Assembly: GCF_032854445.1 (NCBI RefSeq)
Contig: NC_088307.1
Coordinates: 28,124,547 to 28,188,546 of the forward strand
DNA: 64,000 nt
Reading direction: 5' to 3'
DNA from: Liolophura sinensis
Lineage: Eukaryota > Mollusca > Polyplacophora > Chitonida > Chitonidae
Position numbers and translations under genes: made by a program. Below, one piece after another: positions 61,701 to 64,000 of the stretch. The notes below the pieces were generated by a model. The model had not been told where the DNA came from. It searched no databases and worked only from the letters and a program-made list of their open reading frames with translations. How positions within the stretch are numbered: position 1 is the stretch's first letter; each line of letters begins with the position of its first letter.

Positions 61701-64000
61701 TTGTGATATATTACATGGCTTGTAAATCAACTGATTTTGCATCTGTGGTGGTCCATAAATGATACTGACCTGCCCCACAACACCTTGTAAAATCTAAATT
61801 GTTGTAAGAGAATCTCAGAATGATGTCTTATGCAGCAGTTTTGTCTTATCATGTGTCACTCCATGGAGTGAATGGGTCACAGCTTATGCAGCACAATCTG
61901 ATTGCAGCATGTTTGATTGGATAAAATTCTCAAGATGACTGCCTTGACTTATCCCAGCTATTTGTGCAGTATTGACATTTTGTTTTACATGTTATTCCGT
62001 GAAGTCTCATTAAAATAATAAAGTATGATACGAATTAGAAAGCTTGAGGATCATGCATTTGATTGTATATGTTTTAGCCAGGTTCTCTGTTGTCCTTTAA
62101 AAAATGGTACTTGTTGATGCCTCAGCACTGAGGGCTTAGAGCAAGGAAACAGGACTGGTTGGCCCAGTGTCAGTATAATATTACTGGGTCATGTGTAAGG
62201 TTTGGTGTCATGGGCATAATAATTTAATGGCGTCAGCACTTTGAGGCATGGACTCGCCCTGCCACAAGAAGACTCCTCCACATCATAGCATGTGACTGAA
62301 ACATGGTTATGTACAACATAAAACCCGAGAGTGCTATGTACCTGGCATAATCTACAGTCATGTAAAACCATGTGTATTTACTGAACTCTTCTGATGTGAA
62401 GGCCATCCGAGCTCGGGTAGACTTGTACAAGTCAAGGGACGACAAGACCACCAGCCGTCATTTAGATGAGCTCATTCAGAGACAGGCAGCAGAGATCGCT
62501 CAGTTGAAGGAGGAAGTGCGCACACTGCAAGCAGATCATAAACAGGAGGTTGTAGAGCTGGAGAAAGAGATTGCCGTGAAGGAAAGACAGCACTTACAGG
62601 CCATGGCCTCGGTGGAGACAGAGCTGAAAACAAGGGCAGATAACTATGAGTATCAGGTGAGAAAATATGCAGTGTGGGAAAATTAAGTTCTCTTTACATA
62701 GTGTGCTGTAAATAGCAGAAATGCATATTTCCATCATTTATGTGTCTGATTTGAAATAAAATGTTTGAGGCTTTTTAATTTCAAGAGCATTTGAGATTTT
62801 TGTGAGAATGGCTTGTATTCTCATGTAAGAGTTTTTTTGGAAGTTTGATAAATTTCTTATCCCAAAAACTTAAAAGAATATCAAAAGTATCATTTTAAGC
62901 CTTTATGAGCATCCGAAAGTGCAGTTTTCTGTTTTCAAAGAAGTTCATCTTTGTATGAAGATAACTTGGAAATGATGACACTTGTCATGACGTATGGACA
63001 AAAAAACAAGACTCCATCACACAAACTTACGGTTGCTTTTTTGGGGGGGGGGGGGGCGCTAATTGATAGGTGGACAGACTGAGCTCAGCCCACCAGGAAG
63101 AGGTGGAGGAGTTGACAGACAGATTGGACAAGTTAACCTCAGAGCTCGAGACCACGCGGACGTCCTTTGGGCAGAAAGTTTCGGAGCTCCAGGCTCAGCT
63201 ACAGAGTGTCACAGAGACGAGTTGTAGCAGGATCGAGGAGTTAGAGAAGTCACAACGGTAAACTTTATAGCATGGTTCCTGTCCGTACAGGTCCATTAAA
63301 TGGAGATATCTCCTTTAAATAGACGTACTGTATACACCATCTCAAAGGTCATTTTGTTCTGACTCCAATGTTTTTTTTTTTTACATTGAATAAAATGCGT
63401 AGAACATTTGGATTCTATGGTGGACGATTTGAACCACATTGAGCAGGCTATACCTGTTGTAGCAGGTATACTCTAGTAACAAGCCTCAGATGTGAGTGTG
63501 GCTTATTCTTTGGAAAAAATATTATTTGTGGGCCTGAAAGTTGTCTTGTTTTGTGAAGCTTTTTGAGGATGAACTCATTTATCTACCGTGCCTTCATACA
63601 TGTAGTGTAGGAGATAGACAAGAACCTGTAGGTTATATGTTTGCTTTCTAGAACTAAAGATGAATTGATTGTCAAACTGGAGAATCAGTTGAGCTCTCTG
63701 AAGAGGTACATTGGGGAGTGTGAGAGGGGACCTTTACCTGAGGAAGTGTGGAAGAAGGAGAGGGCTATGCTGGAAAAAAAACAAAAGGTGAGTTGTCTGA
63801 AGAGGTACATTGGGGAGTATGGGAGGGGACCTTTGTCTGAGGGAGTGTGGGGAAAGGAGAGGGCTATGTTGGAAAAGAAACAAAAGGTGAGTTGTCTGAA
63901 GTACATTGGGGAGTATGAGAAAGGACCTTTACCTGAGGAAGTGTGGAATAGGGAGAGGGTTATGTTGGAAAAGAAACAAAAGGTGAGTTGTCCAAAGAGG
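55711..64000 (+). CDS. Coiled-coil protein, N-terminal part, runs off the window
   Basis: Joined exons are 55711-55756, 57458-57587, 58041-58086, 62402-62656, 63070-63257 and 63652-63787; all junctions keep phase, giving 267 residues before the final repeat region. The N-terminus (MAAGLNPPSKFMDGK, then NMDLLPPSAFESKRSS) looks disordered. From about residue 40 the protein is rich in Glu, Lys, Gln and Leu with heptad-like spacing (for example EIAQLKEEVRTLQADHKQEV and EELTDRLDKLTSELETT), so it is a long coiled coil. No signal peptide or membrane segment is seen. This composition is common in centrosomal and ciliary proteins, but I do not recognise the family and give no name. It is divergent from AFMID across a short promoter. 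Confidence 0.75.
57458..57587 (+). CDS. Coiled-coil gene, exon 2
   Basis: Acceptor CCCTGCAG, donor GTAATC. It encodes SSRNMDLLPPSAFESKRSSD then PWKELAKTTGELIHLRLENQ and QLR, where the coiled coil begins. Confidence 0.82.
57588..58040. other. Intron 2 of the coiled-coil gene
   Basis: AT-rich, with a C-run at about 57830-57839. Nothing else is seen. Confidence 0.5.
58041..58086 (+). CDS. Coiled-coil gene, exon 3
   Basis: A 46-nt exon after a CATTTCAG acceptor, ending at a GTACAG donor. It encodes the split Arg then QEKKAPQQAVICPNE. It is short, but phase fits both sides. Confidence 0.68.
58649..60178. repeat. 80-bp minisatellite in intron 3, about 19 units
   Basis: The unit contains GAGATTGAGTGCATTGAACT, GGCTGCAGCACACTGTCCAC, AGTGACATCACAGATTCTAG and TTAGGTGCTAAACATACTAT. 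The period was measured as 80 (59521 to 59601). No exon junction is included, unlike three other arrays in the window. Confidence 0.95.
60179..62401. other. Remainder of intron 3 of the coiled-coil gene
   Basis: AT-rich sequence with no exon or clear repeat that I recognise. Confidence 0.45.
62402..62656 (+). CDS. Coiled-coil gene, exon 4
   Basis: 85 codons, phase 0 at both ends, from an acceptor GATGTGAAG to donor GTGAG. It encodes AIRARVDLYKSRDDKTTSRH and a strong coiled coil (LKEEVRTLQADHKQEVVELE). The exact acceptor is the least certain point; the frame is open a little upstream. Confidence 0.85.
63070..63257 (+). CDS. Coiled-coil gene, exon 5
   Basis: It encodes VDRLSSAHQEEVEELTDRLD then coiled coil to IEELEKSQ plus two bases. 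Acceptor TTGATAG, preceded by a G-run at about 63042-63055; donor GTAAAC. Confidence 0.85.
63652..63787 (+). CDS. Coiled-coil gene, exon 6 (may continue)
   Basis: After a TTTCTAG acceptor it encodes TKDELIVKLENQLSSLKRYI, GECERGPLPEEVWKKERAML and EKKQK, ending at a strong GTGAGT. The frame stays open past this donor through the repeat at 63788-64000, so the exon may extend further. Confidence 0.78.
63690..64000 (+). repeat. 99/96-bp in-frame repeat of exon 6 and its donor
   Basis: The segment from CTGAAGAGGTACATTGGGGA to GAAACAAAAGGTGAGTTGT recurs with GTGAGT starting at 63788, 63887 and 63983 (spacings 99 and 96, the latter lacking one AGG codon). All copies are in the exon 6 frame, giving repeats of about 33 residues (KRYIGE, RGPLPEEVW, ERAMLEKKQK, VSC). 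The array leaves the window. Confidence 0.88.

Overview
The window is animal nuclear DNA: AT-rich, intron-rich and full of repeats. It is most likely from a mollusc, probably a bivalve. This rests on split genes with clear metazoan orthologues, two tRNA-headed SINE families of the kind common in mollusc genomes, MITE-like elements, and very abundant palindromic TACATGTA/GTACATGTAC words. The species was inferred, not established.

Layout. Positions 1-16118 hold no exon I can support and are probably part of the long first intron of an ABL-type tyrosine kinase gene. The myristoylated first coding exon of that gene is at 16119-16221 on the minus strand, with a promoter-like zone just above it. 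This intron carries five minisatellites, SINEs and MITEs. Positions 16500-25600 are intergenic and repeat-bearing. A complete five-exon minus-strand gene for a ZDHHC12-type palmitoyltransferase spans 25655-30930. A nearly complete minus-strand gene for kynurenine formamidase (AFMID) spans 34795 to about 55436-55520. Ten coding exons of it can be joined in phase, and the tiny first exon is uncertain. A plus-strand gene for a coiled-coil protein that I cannot name starts at 55711, head to head with AFMID across a gap of about 0.2-0.3 kb, and runs off the right edge.

The most striking observation concerns the tandem repeats. In three separate genes an array has grown out of an exon/intron boundary. 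In AFMID about 54 copies of a 104-bp unit (39647-45312) each carry a copy of the 3' splice site and 5' half of the adjacent exon, plus a donor, so each looks like an 85-nt exon of the same phase as the real 79-nt exon. In ZDHHC12 about 26 copies of a 41-bp unit (27466-28550) repeat the 3' splice site and first 15 nt of exon 3. In the coiled-coil gene the end of an exon with its donor is repeated in frame at the window edge. Whether any of these decoy sites is spliced cannot be told from DNA alone.

The genes have no evident shared pathway. ABL is a signalling kinase, ZDHHC12 a membrane S-acyltransferase, AFMID acts in tryptophan catabolism, and the coiled-coil protein is unassigned. All exon joins were made by eye from splice consensus, reading phase and remembered family sequences; no search was run.
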